Positions 1 to 11,075 of a stretch of 64,000 bases of DNA are shown here, piece by piece. The stretch is taken from the NCBI GenBank assembly GCA_037179335.1, contig JAKZHN010000004.1, forward strand, positions 992,001 to 1,056,000, in the 5' to 3' direction. The translations under genes and the position numbers were made by a program. The notes under the pieces were generated by a model. It saw only the letters and a program-made list of their open reading frames with translations. It ran no database searches and was not told the DNA's origin. How positions within the stretch are numbered: position 1 is the stretch's first letter; the number at the start of each line of letters is the position of its first letter. This DNA comes from Cyclaneusma minus. Lineage: Eukaryota > Ascomycota > Leotiomycetes > Marthamycetales > Marthamycetaceae.

Positions 1-1320
1 CCAGCGAGAAATGGGGAAATGGGATAAATGGGATCTCATCTCTCGTTATTGCGACTTCATTGCGGCTCGGCTTTCATCGCGATGATCGATGGTCACCGCA
101 TTTGCGGGTATCAAACAAAGTGCGCTGTGGCGTCAGGTGACCTCGCCTACGTACTCGTACTCGGTACGCGGGCGGCGGGCGGGCGCAAAGAGCAAACACC
201 TCACATTTGGAAATGCCCGCGTCTCGCCCGCTCTCACCTTCCACCACCTCGCTGACATGCACACCGGAAGGCCCGATCGGTAGATCGCTGGGATCTGATG
301 CCGTGCCACGCCAGGTAAATATGGAAAGATCGACGGGCGTCTGCAAGGCCGGTGCTGCCATGTGCTGCGTGCCTCAAGCTGAGCCGCGGACACTTTCGAA
401 CGCGCCTTCGTCCCATCTATTCTACTGCACGTTCTTTTCATTAATATGTGCTCTGTGCCTCCTCGGGTTCATGCTCGGCGCCGAAACATAGTGCTTTTAC
501 CGTCAAAACCTCGTTCTCTGCCGTCGTACCATCCCTTCCGTCGGCAGATTACACTTCGACAGTTCGACTCGACGTCCCTGAATGGAAACCACACGGCGCC
601 AACGGCAACCAGGAGCGTTGGGTCCTGCCCAGCATCGTCGCAGCCCGTACCACCCTACAACTACGAAAGGCTATCTTGCGCGATAGTCGGGGAGTACACC
701 TGTTGCCCGGTGGCTGGTGTGGTGCACGCTGCTGCGTTGTTGACGTTGTGCTGGAAGCGATGCTATGAATGCTGTGCCAGCTCTGGATCCTGGAAGTTTG
801 CATGCAAAGCCGCATCTTCTAGCTATTCTGAGGACATGGAGCAGTTCGTGATTGCTGACCGCAGCGCTAATCCCTGGCCAAAAGTCAAAAATAACCCCTC
901 CTGCCTCTGTGGACGAGGAAGCTGTGTTTGTTCAGTTGCCTTTGATTACAGTATCGGGGTCCACGAGTAGTGGAAACATTGGTCTTCGGTGCTCCCCCTC
1001 CTCTCCATGTTTCAGCTACATTCACGCCGCCAAGCTCTGAATAGAGCTGAAGAGCTGTCCGTCCTTCCTTGATCAACTGTTTCTTGACTTGTCTGTCGCT
1101 CATTAATGCCTTTCTTTTTCCGCTTTTCCCAATCGTCTTCTGTCACTTCCACTCTTTCAGTAAACGCCCTTCTGCTGCTGGCACTTGAGAACCGTCTTTT
1201 CCCTCGCTGCTCTCACGTCTTCAGTACATGCACCTATCCCGTGCCAAAATTGGATAAGCTGTCAACCGCTTTGTGACTCTGCGCTGGCAGAATTAGATTG
1301 ACCTTGGAGCCTGAGCCAAG
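1..1320. other. Intergenic, upstream of the GMC oxidoreductase gene
   Basis: No convincing gene. The open frames here overlap on both strands, lack family motifs and have no splice-supported extension. The last 200 bases before the ATG at 1321 are pyrimidine-rich (for example around 1110-1140), as is usual for fungal promoters and 5' leaders. Confidence 0.6.
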
Positions 1321-4300
1321 ATGTGCTCTCGAACCTTGATTGCTCTTTTTTGTATCACTCTTCTTTCACACGGAATCTCGGCACTCCACCTGGACCACCG
1401 CGACCTCGACGCAGCCTTTCTTCCCTGCTATGACTACATCGTCGTAGGTGGAGGTGTAGCGGGTCTGGTCGTGGCAAACAGACTCACAGAAGATCCAAAT
1501 GGTATGTCGCCATGGCCTTGTGGACCTTGACGAGTCACTGATCCGGTCAAAGTGAACGTGCTTCTTCTCGAGGCCGGCATCCTGTAAGTTGCCTCTAGGC
1601 ATCAGTTTGTCAGCATAACTCACTGTCTAGTGATGATTACGGACCAACTGTCATGATCCCCGAGGATGTTGGGGATGACCTGGGCGGCGAGTATGACTGG
1701 AATCTCTTCACCGAAAATCAGACATATCTGGATGGCCTGGCTCGTGGCTATGACATGGGCAAAGTTCTCGGCGGAAGCAGCATTCTGAATGGAATGTGCT
1801 GGACAAGAGGAAACGCAAAGGATTACGATGCTTGGGTAACTCTTGGGAACCCGGGGTGGGGGTACGTTGTTTCTTGCCAAACTCCGTGGCTGTGCTAATC
1901 CACCCTTGTCAAGCTGGAGTGATCTCCTACCGTATTTCGAAAAGGTAAGTCATTGACGGCTACCCCTTTATCTAGACTTGAGACGTTTTCTAACGAGGCT
2001 TTGGTCAGACCGAGACGTACACGGACGATGTCGGTGCCGAATTTAGCAGCGAATTGTACATCCATCCGGATCGAGCAACCCACGGTAGCACAGGATACGT
2101 GCCAGTCACCTATCCCAACTACTTTTACAATCAATCCTCCAATTTCCTAGAGGGCATGAAGGAGCTCGGCATTCCAATCCTAGACGACCCGAACAGTGGC
2201 ATAGCAGGTGGTGCAGCTCTGATACCAAACAATATTTCACCAACGAACGAAAGTCGTGCTGATGTTCGAGTCACTTATTACGACCCCTTCATTTCGCGAC
2301 CCAACTTCCACGTAGCGAGCAGCCAAACCGTCACTCGCATTCTCATCAGCAATGTGGGGGGTAATGCTGAAGCCGATTCTGCACAATCCGATAGCAGCAA
2401 TGGAGCTGGAGCTGCGCTCCCCTCGGATGCTCCTAGACCCGATATGTTTGGCAACGGGAGTACGATCCAGGGAAATACAACCTCGGCAGGGTTGAAGAGA
2501 GGTCTCCCAAATTTGAGGATTACAGGAGTCGAGGTGAGTCATTACATTGAAGTGTTGATGAAATCGCGAGAAAATGTTACACGGGACGTGTGCTAGCTGG
2601 TCTTTCAATCCCTCTAATCCTCATTCATCTTCTCGGCTCTCCCAAAAAAAAAACCTTGCTACGTATCTATTTGTTTTCTTGCGCATCCAAAGTTCACTGG
2701 ACAGCACGAGAATTTCCTTTCGGAACGAGAATCAAGTCTGCAGTGCATCTGTCATCCATTCTTTGACTTCAGTAGAGCATCATTTTGTTACATGTACCAT
2801 CTGAAGCATGCTCTAAATGTCATTTAGTTTGCGAATAACGACTCTTCCCCACGCCGGAATGTTTCCTGCTCAAGAGAGGTCATTCTTGCTGCGGGCGCAG
2901 TTCATACTCCGCAGCTTCTCCAACTATCTGGGATAGGCCAAGCCGACCTACTCCAGAGATACGATATTCCTCTGGCGATCGATCTTCCTGGTGTAGGATA
3001 CAACTTTCAAGGTGCGTGGCAGGGACTCTACTCCATACAAGAAATCAGGATTTAATGCTAACCTTGCATCTAGACCACCCAATGGTAGGAGCTGTGTACT
3101 CCTGTAAGCAATTGTTTCCCTACATTGAAAGTATTCCACTGATCCCGGGACAGACAATAATCATACCTATTTCATGTCTTCCAACCTGTCCGATAGCGAT
3201 CAAGCAAGTAAAGCCTACACAGAATACTACACCAACAGAACAGGTATTCTCATACAATCTTGCATTTTCTTCTCGATACTGATCTGTCTAGGACCTTGGA
3301 CTGCTGGAGCGATCAACACCGTTGCGTTTCCCCCTTTGGGCTTAATCACCAACAATACCGACGAGATACTGAACAATGCTACTGAGCAAGCTCCTGGCGC
3401 CTATCTCGAACCAGATCTCGATGAGTCCATTAAGAAAGGCTACGCGCTGCAGAAGCAGCTTTTGATCGACCTTCTTGGAGATAATACTGTGGGAGCATAC
3501 GAGATCCTGAACACTAACTTCGGACAACTCTCCGTCTCGGCAATGCACACATTCTCTCGCGGACACGTTCTCATCAAATCGGCCTCGCCCTTCACAGGTC
3601 CAATGATCGATCCGAGGTACTGCTCCAACCCCATCGACTGCGAAATCCTTCTCGAAGCTCTGCTCTTCAACAACAGATTGATCGAGACCCCATCGATGAA
3701 AGTGCTGCAACCAGAACCTATCGAGGCCCTTGCCGGCACTAATAGAACAGCGATCATGGAATACATCAACTTAATGATCCGCTCCGAGTTTCACGGAACC
3801 GGAACTGCTAGTATGCTGCCCCTCGACATGGGTGGTGTCGTGGACAGTTCGTTGATGGTCTACGGAACCAGCAATCTGCGAGTTGTGGATGCGTCTATCA
3901 TGCCGCTTGTCCCGTCGGCACATATCCAAGCAGGTGTCTATGCTGTTGCGGAAAAGGCGGCGGATATTATCAAGGCGGCTATGAGCAATGATACGACGAG
4001 GCTGGGATGTAGCATTGATTCTGCATCGCCGGGGACAAATTCCTCGGCGTCGTCTTCCTCTGCGACGGTTGCTGCTGCTTCTTCATCCGCCGTGTCGAGC
4101 TCTTCGGTGTTATCCAGCTCGTCAAGTGTCTCCAGCTTATCAGTCCTGTCCAGCTCTTTGGCATCGTCCAGTTCATCGGTCCCGTCCAGCTCTTCAGCGT
4201 CATCCAGCTCTTCACTCTTGTCAAGTTCTTCAGGACCCCCCAGCTCTTCGACCCTGCTGTCATCCTCCACACCACCATCCTCTCTCTCCCCAACATCACT

Positions 4301-4646
4301 CTCAACCTTCTCATCCTCCCCTGCGCCATCATCTTCGACGCCGTCGTCTGCCTCTTTGGCAACCTCATCATCTTTTCTCCTCTCCTTCACCACATCCATT
4401 GCATCGGAACAATCTCCCTCAACTCCCCTCTCCACCCAAATCCCCAGTTCCAGCCCCGCAACCCCTTCTCTACGAATCGCCGCCTCCTCAAAACCCCAAT
4501 TCGACCGAGTAGCCTCCTCCACTCTCACCCTCACATCCAGCGAGATCGTTACCTCAACCTACACCCTCACCGTCTACGACCCGCCTCTCCCCACCGACCC
4601 TGTCGACCCCGTCGACCCGAACGAACTCGACGCATGTCCTCGCTAA
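1321..4646 (+). CDS. Secreted GMC-family FAD oxidoreductase with Ser-rich C-terminal tail
   Basis: FAD-dependent glucose-methanol-choline oxidoreductase; the substrate cannot be told from sequence. Nine exons: 1321-1501, 1553-1583, 1631-1861, 1914-1944, 2009-2533, 2828-3011, 3074-3103, 3154-3243, 3292-4646, giving about 885 residues. A hydrophobic signal peptide occupies residues 1-22. The FAD dinucleotide motif YIVVGGGVAG lies at about 39-48. The GMC signature around VILAAGAVHTPQLL follows the 294-nt intron, and the C-terminal active-site region has FHGTGT (His near 600) and PSAHIQ (His near 643), so the catalytic pair is kept. After about residue 676 the protein continues into a long Ser/Ala/Thr/Pro-rich tract, unusual for the family and probably O-glycosylated, ending in DACPR. 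An insertion-like Gly/Asn/Ser segment precedes the donor at 2534. It could be an aryl-alcohol oxidase or glucose-oxidase relative. The family call is secure; exact small exons are less so. Confidence 0.88.
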
Positions 4647-5033
4647 TGCTTCATTCTCGCTTATCTTCAACACGCATTTGTGATACTTTTTGGACGCTTT
4701 TTGGGGCCCGCATGGGCATACATCGGTTTCATGTAATGACAGGCATTTTGGGATTCGAAAATGATCATTTGTAACTCTGTGCTTGCGGCGGAATGGATTG
4801 ATTAGCGAGGTGTTAGCTATGATTGTACGGCAGGCCTGTTGCAGGGATGCAGGGAGGAATTAGATGCTTAATGATATAACGATTTCCGTCATTCGGTTAT
4901 TTGTGCTGCTTGGTGACAAGTCTTGAACTCTTGGGTGAAATTCGGGATAATTGAGAAGTTCTTAATCATCAAGCTCACCTCGATCCAAGGAGCAACTTCA
5001 CCTCAATCGAATTCGCAGCTTCACGTTCCAACA
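4647..5033. other. Intergenic
   Basis: 3' flank of the GMC gene and 5' flank of the family-copy-1 remnant. I see no ORF, RNA gene or repeat that can be defended. Confidence 0.5.
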
Positions 5034-5606
5034 ATGGACGACAAACGTCGCGACCGCCACCACAGCCTCGTGTCTGCCACCACCAGCATCGAACACCGCA
5101 CAAACTTTTTCCTGAAATATACATCCGCCAAACACCCCAGCGCCAGCGAACGCTTGGTCTACCAAAGCGACGCAGGACCAGCAAGAATCCTCTACAAGGA
5201 AACCTCACCTCCTTCAGAGGTGCCCTGCACTCCAACGTGCCCGCGTTGAGTTGAAGCTGCTCCGCCACGGCATCGACAAAGCCATCACTCTCTTTCGCGA
5301 CGACTCCCCTCACGTTTTCATCAACGGCAAATAACATATTAGCAACATTTAGATAGCGTCTTTCTCGGCGCCCTCGACAGCTTCAGCATCGCGACGCTGT
5401 CACCGCCCATCTCCTCCTCTTCTAGAGGTGACCTGCACTCTAGAGGTGCCCCGCCGTGAGGTAAAGCTGTTCTGCCACGGCTTCGACAAAGATAGTACCA
5501 CTCTCTTTCGCACCGACTACCCTCACGTCGTCTTTCTCGGCGCCCTCGACAGCTTCAGCATCACAACGCTGTCCGCGCCCATCTCTTTCTCGTTCAAAAG
5601 CGACAA
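5034..5606 (+). pseudogene. Remnant N-terminal module, tandemly duplicated, of family copy 1
   Basis: An ATG at 5034 opens a short frame. The continuation KLLRHGIDKAITLF...VFINGK (about 5255-5334) is reached only by changing frame near 5235. A diverged second copy of the same block runs from about 5423 to 5600: its DNA repeats the 'ctcggcgccctcgacagctt' stretch and encodes a matching CHGFDK...LFR..YPHV segment. The pattern (basic/hydrophobic strand, KAI, then VFxNGK) recurs upstream of the third family copy (VSKAIF...VFKNGK, about 35650-35710). I infer that both are the degenerate 5' end of the same ancestral gene. Function unknown. Confidence 0.5.
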
Positions 5607-8061
5607 ATGACAAAAGAATCAAGTATCGCGAGGCCATCGGGAAAGACAGATCAAGTGTTGAGAGTGATAAGAGTCGAAAATGCCAAAAGACCGAGAGTTT
5701 TACCCACATCCCAATCTGTAAAAATACAAGGGGAAAACCTGGAAGTGGTGATGGCAATGGAAACAGGAGATGTGCCAAATAGCGGAAGTCTCGTCGCCGA
5801 AGTCAGAACCGACGGCAAATGGGGGTACGTAACCATTAGGTGGAGAGACGCCAAGGAGAAAGAGAAAGTCCCCCAAGTCGTGCCAATGACAGAGGATGCA
5901 ACGGCGGTAACTCTGTTCACGGTCACAAACGTGAAGTCGCCACGCATTACGTTAGACTCACAGCTGGTAACCTACAACGGTTATCCGATTTGTATTCGAG
6001 CAGGAAGAGCAATCTCAGAGCGGCAAGGAGGATTACCGTTGGGGATAGTCCTCGAAAGAGAGGGGGCTTGGGTATATGGAACACTGAGGTTTCCAAGGAT
6101 ATTGATAGAGAGCGCGGGAGAAAAGCAGGGCGGTGGACCCGCTCCTGCACAAGCTGCACCACCACGACGCCCACCCGTGCGCCCCGACCGCATCGCCCAC
6201 CTGGGTAACGAGTCCAACACAACACGAGGCTCTCTCATGGGGCCGCCCCAACCTACTCACCAATCCTCTCTCGTCCCGCCACAATCCGCGCCAATCGGTC
6301 CCAAATCCTTTACCGGTAACGAGTCCAACACACCACGAGGCTCTCTCATGGGGCCGCCCCAACCTACTCACCACCAATCCCACCATTCCGACCAATCCTC
6401 TCTCGCCCCGCCAGAATCCGGGCCAATCGATCCCAAATCCTTCACCGGGCAAGACAAAAGCAAGCGAGCAAGAGAGGTCATCATTATAAGTGATGATGAC
6501 GAAAAAGAGGTCCAAACTCGTGGAAGAAAAAAGAGGTTGATGACTAGGAGGGAGTTGGCAGGAAAGGAGAAAGAGAACGACGAGGATGATGTGAAAACAA
6601 CGAGAGTTGTGCGACAAAAAGTTGTTCCAGAAGCAATAACAATCACGGAAGATACGGAGGACGGTGATGACAAGATTGAACTAAAATACGAGGACGAGAA
6701 CACGAGAGAAGATGCTCTATGGAGACAGGCTCGGGCAGGTATGTTGAATCCAATCCTTTTGCGATTTTATTTGCGAGCTCCAACAACCACCACTATCACC
6801 AGCACCACATCATCGATTCTGTAAAGTATATTGCTGACAACAAAATAATAGATGCGCCGAGACAAAATCAAAATTTCCGAACATGGTGGAACCAGACTTT
6901 TGAAATCGATGACAATATCCATATTACATCGTTACACCGAAAGTCCCCAGGTGCGGAAACAGGAGACCGCACGCTCGCAATCTATAAGACGACAAAGGAT
7001 ACATTGGACGTGAGAAGCGCATATGAGATATGCTGCGTACGAAACTGGTCTGGTCGACCAGACCTGACAGCAACCATGCATCAATGGATGGGTATTTCGG
7101 CGCTGGAGGAGCTGCCAGGAATCTGGGAGGCTCAACATATCGAGCATCGGGACAGGCCCAGGAGTCACCGTCAAATCGAAAGACAGGTCGAAAACCTGTC
7201 GGGACCAGACCGCGAGGAATGGTGGCCGACAATTGCCAGAACGCATCAAGAGGGAAATAAGCTTTTGATGATTGTCGCAGGTTGGAAGGGCTGTCTCTAA
7301 ATCTGGAGCAGTTACAAGGATTTGCGACAGCAACAAGGAACCTTCAAGTGCGTTTGATTGTGACGGTATGGCAAAGTTGGTTTGACTTCCACTGTCGCGG
7401 TGACAGAGGGATTGTCAAACCGTGGGATAACACCCGAAGTTTTTTGACATTCACGACAAATGAATTATTTGCATCTTTGGCCGAGAACGCAAACGAGACT
7501 GACGGCAGCGAAGCATCACGCTTCTTTGTTCGCCAGATCCATCGATTTCGAGCCTTTCGTTACGGGTCCGAGCAAAAGAACGAGGCACATGGATGGCACT
7601 GCACCAGACGGAACGCCGTGAAGTGGCAGCCGTCAATGGGGTACGGCCCCGTGATGTCGCCGTACGAGATGAGACTCGAAGAGGCGACGACGATGGTGGA
7701 TGAGAATGGGAGTCGGATTCTGTTAATTTCAGACTACCTGCAAACCCTACCAGATAGACGATAGGTCAAATGGCTGGGGGCAGACAGAAGGAGACCGGAA
7801 CCGCCACAAAACGCGACCAAGCATGAGAAGGACATGGCGAGGAACCACGATCAGGCAGTTAGTATGGTCTTCCAAAAGGGAGTGGAGAATCACGAGTGCT
7901 GCGGCCGATGCAGGCCTGAGTCCCGGACAGTCTTAGGACTAGATGAATGCATATTGGTGCGTGGGGTGAAGGGCGGCGCGTGCGCCAACTGTATACTGGG
8001 GATCAAGCCGGATCAATGTAGTGTGAGGGGAAGACATCCGGTGATAGTAGTAGAGGAATGA
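5607..8061 (+). pseudogene. Unrecognised family, copy 1: twin beta-modules, middle domain, C-terminal GACANC cysteine motif (broken)
   Basis: Exon 1 is 5607-6738. The intron 6739-6851 is GTATGT...CTGAC...TAG, phase 1. Exon 2 is 6852-8061. Residues 1-190 hold two related modules, one containing VENAKRPR and SQSVKI and ending WGYVTIRW, the other containing TNVKSPR and SQLVTY and ending WVYGTLRFP. A Pro/Ser/Thr linker with a 75-bp-scale direct repeat (about 6208 and 6319) follows, then an acidic/basic region. The C-terminus has CxxC...C...GACANC....C, resembling the cysteine motif Pfam calls DUF3716 (from memory, not searched). Ungapped protein alignment to the minus-strand copy at 9115-11059 shows two lesions here: one base missing at about 7282 and a TAG at 7762-7764 where the other copy has Asp. 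Adding one base makes the total length divisible by three. The product, if any, is unknown. Confidence 0.7.
6208..6400 (+). repeat. Direct repeat inside the Pro-rich linker of family copy 1
   Basis: The segment 'gtaacgagtccaacaca' followed by 'cgaggctctctcatggggcc' and a run of 'caatcctctc' occurs at about 6206-6290 and again at about 6318-6410. It encodes two in-frame copies of GNESNTxRGSLMGPPQPTH with the following SLxPPxS/xPIxPKSFTG unit, a coding minisatellite. Confidence 0.7.
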
Positions 8062-8114
8062 GCAACCCTCGACTGCACGCACCTCTTCTCGACTACAAGC
8101 GCCTCTCTATCCCA

Positions 8115-8200
8115 GCAACTTTCGAGAGTCGGCCAAACGTTTGTTTTTCGATTTCGCGCATCGACGACACGAGCAACTTCCGAAAGTCGGCCAGACGTTT
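8115..8200. repeat. 28-bp direct repeat pair, 58 bp apart, differing only by transitions
   Basis: Copies at 8115-8142 and 8173-8200 share 'gcaactt' and 'gtcggcca' cores. The three differences I count are all transitions (T/C, G/A, A/G). Confidence 0.75.
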
Positions 8201-8530
8201 TTTTTTTGGGGGGTTTGAAGGATGATGGACGGGTGTGCAGATATTTTGCTTTGTGCTGGGCATTTACAACGGGGATAGAATTTGATGAGATGTTTTTTTT
8301 TTGGGCGCATGGTAGGATGGAAGCGACGGCGCATATACCCATTTGCTAATTTGCTTTGCAAGATCTACAGGATGTAGATCATGTGGACAAGGGTTCAGGA
8401 TCGGAATGGAAGGCCAAACAGGGTGGTAATATGGAGAAGGGTTCGGTGTTGCCTTCGGGGCCGGATGGGAGCTTTAGGACATCCATTGAGACTTGGACAT
8501 GGCTAGGTTCAAATATACAACGAGCTTGCA

Positions 8531-9048
8531 ACCATTATGAAAATAATAATTAATTGTGAAAGCCATTACAAGCACAACAAAAAGCTATTCTTGATTCTTA
8601 CGGCGGCATCAGAAACTTTTCAGAATGCTGGGACAGCAAGTGAGTTCGCGGCAAGGGAACTGAAAAAGCTGAAAGCTACAAAGTTCGGAGGAAAGAAGGG
8701 GGAGAAAGATGAATGATATGGATCAGGACATGGACATCGCTTATAGAGGGGGCCTTATGATAGAAGGAGCTTATCGTTCAAAAAGAGAGAGAGGGAGGGG
8801 TAGTTGTTGAGATGGCATGGATTGGTCATCGACCTCTAGCATGTTTTGGCAGAGGCTTCCTCATCTTCGGATCGCTGGCCTTAAGCCAGCTCTCCTCATG
8901 CCGTTATTCTATGCCCTATTGCCTGCCCTTTGATCGCCTCCCCGTCTGTGTGATACCCTGCAACGATGGCTGTGAAAGAAGCTGAAACCAAATGTTTTGA
9001 AAGCACCATTATGGAAACAATAGTTGATTGTAAAAGCCATTGCGAGCA
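8531..9048. repeat. Pair of 44-bp direct repeats, RIP-like differences
   Basis: Copies lie at 8531-8574 and 9005-9048; both start ACCATTATG and contain AAAGCCATT. I count seven differences, all transitions. Six of them put A or T in the 8531 copy where the 9005 copy has G or C, as repeat-induced point mutation would. Confidence 0.75.
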
Positions 9049-9114
9049 AATATGAATATCTCACACTATAGGGCTATACCCCATAGAAATCGCAAAAAAA
9101 TAACGAGCCCTTGC

Positions 9115-11059
9115 TTAAGCATATGGCTTTCTAGAGTGCCATTGGCAGTGAGAGTCGGTTTGGGATCGGAGTATACAGTTGGCGCACGCGCCTTTCGAAA
9201 CCCCCGGAATCCCAACGCATCCATCTATCAGTTTGTCGGCCTTCGAATCCTCGCGGCAAGTGCCACATGCCTCCGGGTATTGATCGCCTTTTGCCTGAAC
9301 CTCTAATGCCACATCGAACTGTAGTTGGCGATCCCTCGTATGTTTATTGTTGGTGACAGTTGGCCTGGCTGGATGGTTGCTCGACAGCCAAACAACATCC
9401 CGCTTGACAGGCATTCGCGCCAAAGCCTCCAGAAGTCCCATTGCTTGACCATCTTTGCACGTAAGAAAGAGCTTCTTTTGAGCATTCAAGACCTCAGTTG
9501 ACTCAGCCTCTCCAAGGACAAAGTTGGGGTGGATTTCTCGGACATTGCATCGGGTACGAATCAAGCCATTTGAGGCGTCGTTTGCACCGTGGAAGTAGGC
9601 GTTGCGCAGGCGAAAAAAAAAAGAGGCGAAAGCCTTAGAAGCGGACGACCCATGGCTAGGGTCCTTCAAGGTATCTGCAAGATCCTTTAATGAGAACGAG
9701 ATAGCTTGTCGGTAAGGATCCCAGACAAAATGGTCACTAAAGTTCGGCAGAACATTTGACAACCTGGTTCTCCAGAGAAGAACAATAATGAGGGTCTTTC
9801 CGATCCTTGTTTGTGAAGATTCGAAACCCTTTCAAGTTGGTCGAGGTCGAGGGTTAGAGCTTCGACGCCATGCCAGATCTGGACAATGGTATTGTTGGCA
9901 AGGATGTTGGTAACCAGCTGGTCTGCCCATCCGGGGCGATCTGTATGGTACAAATTGTGGAGTTGGGGCCCTGAGGAAGTCTTCATTGAAGGGTTTCGAA
10001 TTGGGTATTTGTGGCCGTCTCTCAAATCGGGCAACTCTTCTTTTGCATGGACCCCCTGCCATACAAAGACTTTTCCTTGAATTTTGTACATCGGTAAGAA
10101 TGCAGTAAAAAGTTCGAAAGAAACCTGTCCTCGAAACCGAAGAGATAAGTCGTTGGCGAGATATTCTGCGGACTTGTCATTGAGTATGTCCGGCCCAGGA
10201 GGTGTGCGAAGGAGGGCCCCAACATAAAGAGTCTCAGTTGGTTTGAAAAGGGCTTGGAGATGCGTGGAAAAATCGTGATCAACCATTCGTGATCCGACTG
10301 AAATATATTGTTAGTATTATGTAAGATGGTAAGCGAAATATGCCGGTACTTACCAGATTGAGCCTTGGTATGCATGACTTGCAAAGGACTTTTTCTGGGT
10401 TGACTTGTATCCTTGAAGATCTCGCAAGCTTGTCCGTTATGGAACTCGTCAGTAAGCTCGTTGTTCAATTCGCCCCCTGAAAAATCGGAATCGTGGGAGT
10501 TTGAGTTCAAAATCTGCCGTCTGACACTTCTTGCACCAGACTGGCTAGAGTCACGACGATGCTTCGAGCTGGAAGACATGATTTCGATAGTAGTCTTGGC
10601 GTTGGGTGTCTGGGGTAGGCGGCTCGACTTGTTGGGGGGGAGCGTGTCTCGTATAGTGGGAGCTTCGACCTTGGCTTCAATCGTGCCAATTTGGTTGGGC
10701 GACAAATGGTTGGGAGGCCGGCGGATACGGATGGTTAATTAATCAAAGATAGGGTGAGACGTATCCAGATCACCAGCTAGAATCTGGTTGTCCCCATCTT
10801 CAATGATATCCTCGGCCAATTTCAATGCTAGCTTCTGACCTCCATAGCATAGCAAGGATGGGTTGGCAGCAGTTGTGGAATTGGTTCTCGGTGATCTAGC
10901 ATCTCTAACATCCCTAATCAAGACCAAATTGATCGTATCTCCGACCTTTCTCCAGGCCCCAAGAATCTGTGATATTTTTCCGGCAGATTCAATGCTCCAT
11001 CTCGTTCGGGTCCGACGAGGCCTCGCGGTTCTGCTTGAAATCTGAAAGTTTGAGCCCAT
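9115..11059 (-). pseudogene. Unrecognised family, copy 2 (broken): beta-module, middle domain, GACANC cysteine motif
   Basis: Read on the minus strand. Exon 1 is 11059-10354. The intron 10353-10298 is GTAAGT...CAG, 56 nt, phase 1, the same phase and protein position as in copy 1. Exon 2 is 10297-9115. The N-terminal module has YGGQKLALKL and DIIEDGD, matching the third copy (YGGQVLQLFL, KIVEKED). The middle region aligns ungapped to copy 1 over LTLDLDQLE / LSLNLEQLQ. The end has CGTC...C...KGACANCIL....C. Two lesions are visible. A TAA at 10739-10741 sits in frame where the third copy has the Tyr of WEYLVIRIPR. One base is missing in the A-run near 9831, after which homology continues in another frame. 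With one base added the length is 630 codons. It starts only 16 bases past the BTB stop, so the true 5' end may be lost. Confidence 0.7.
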
Positions 11060-11075
11060 GGGTCCCTACTAGGTC

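Larger units (their letters stand above)
8062..9114. other. Intergenic tract between two facing family copies
   Basis: No defensible gene. It holds two pairs of short direct repeats, annotated separately, several T-runs and AT-rich sequence. It separates the 3' ends of the convergent copies 1 and 2. Confidence 0.55.

Noticed and set aside
446..970. 174-aa plus-strand ORF with scattered Cys
   Set aside because: Overlaps several equally long frames on both strands; no signal peptide, domain or core promoter.
3938..4534. Acidic 198-aa minus-strand ORF
   Set aside because: It is the antisense shadow of the Ser-rich tail of the GMC gene; codon periodicity belongs to the plus strand.
7278..7290. 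Programmed -1 frameshift in family copy 1 (and copy 2 near 9831)
   Set aside because: The two copies change frame at different points (about 10 codons apart in alignment), neither has a convincing X-XXY-YYZ heptamer, and both also carry nonsense codons.
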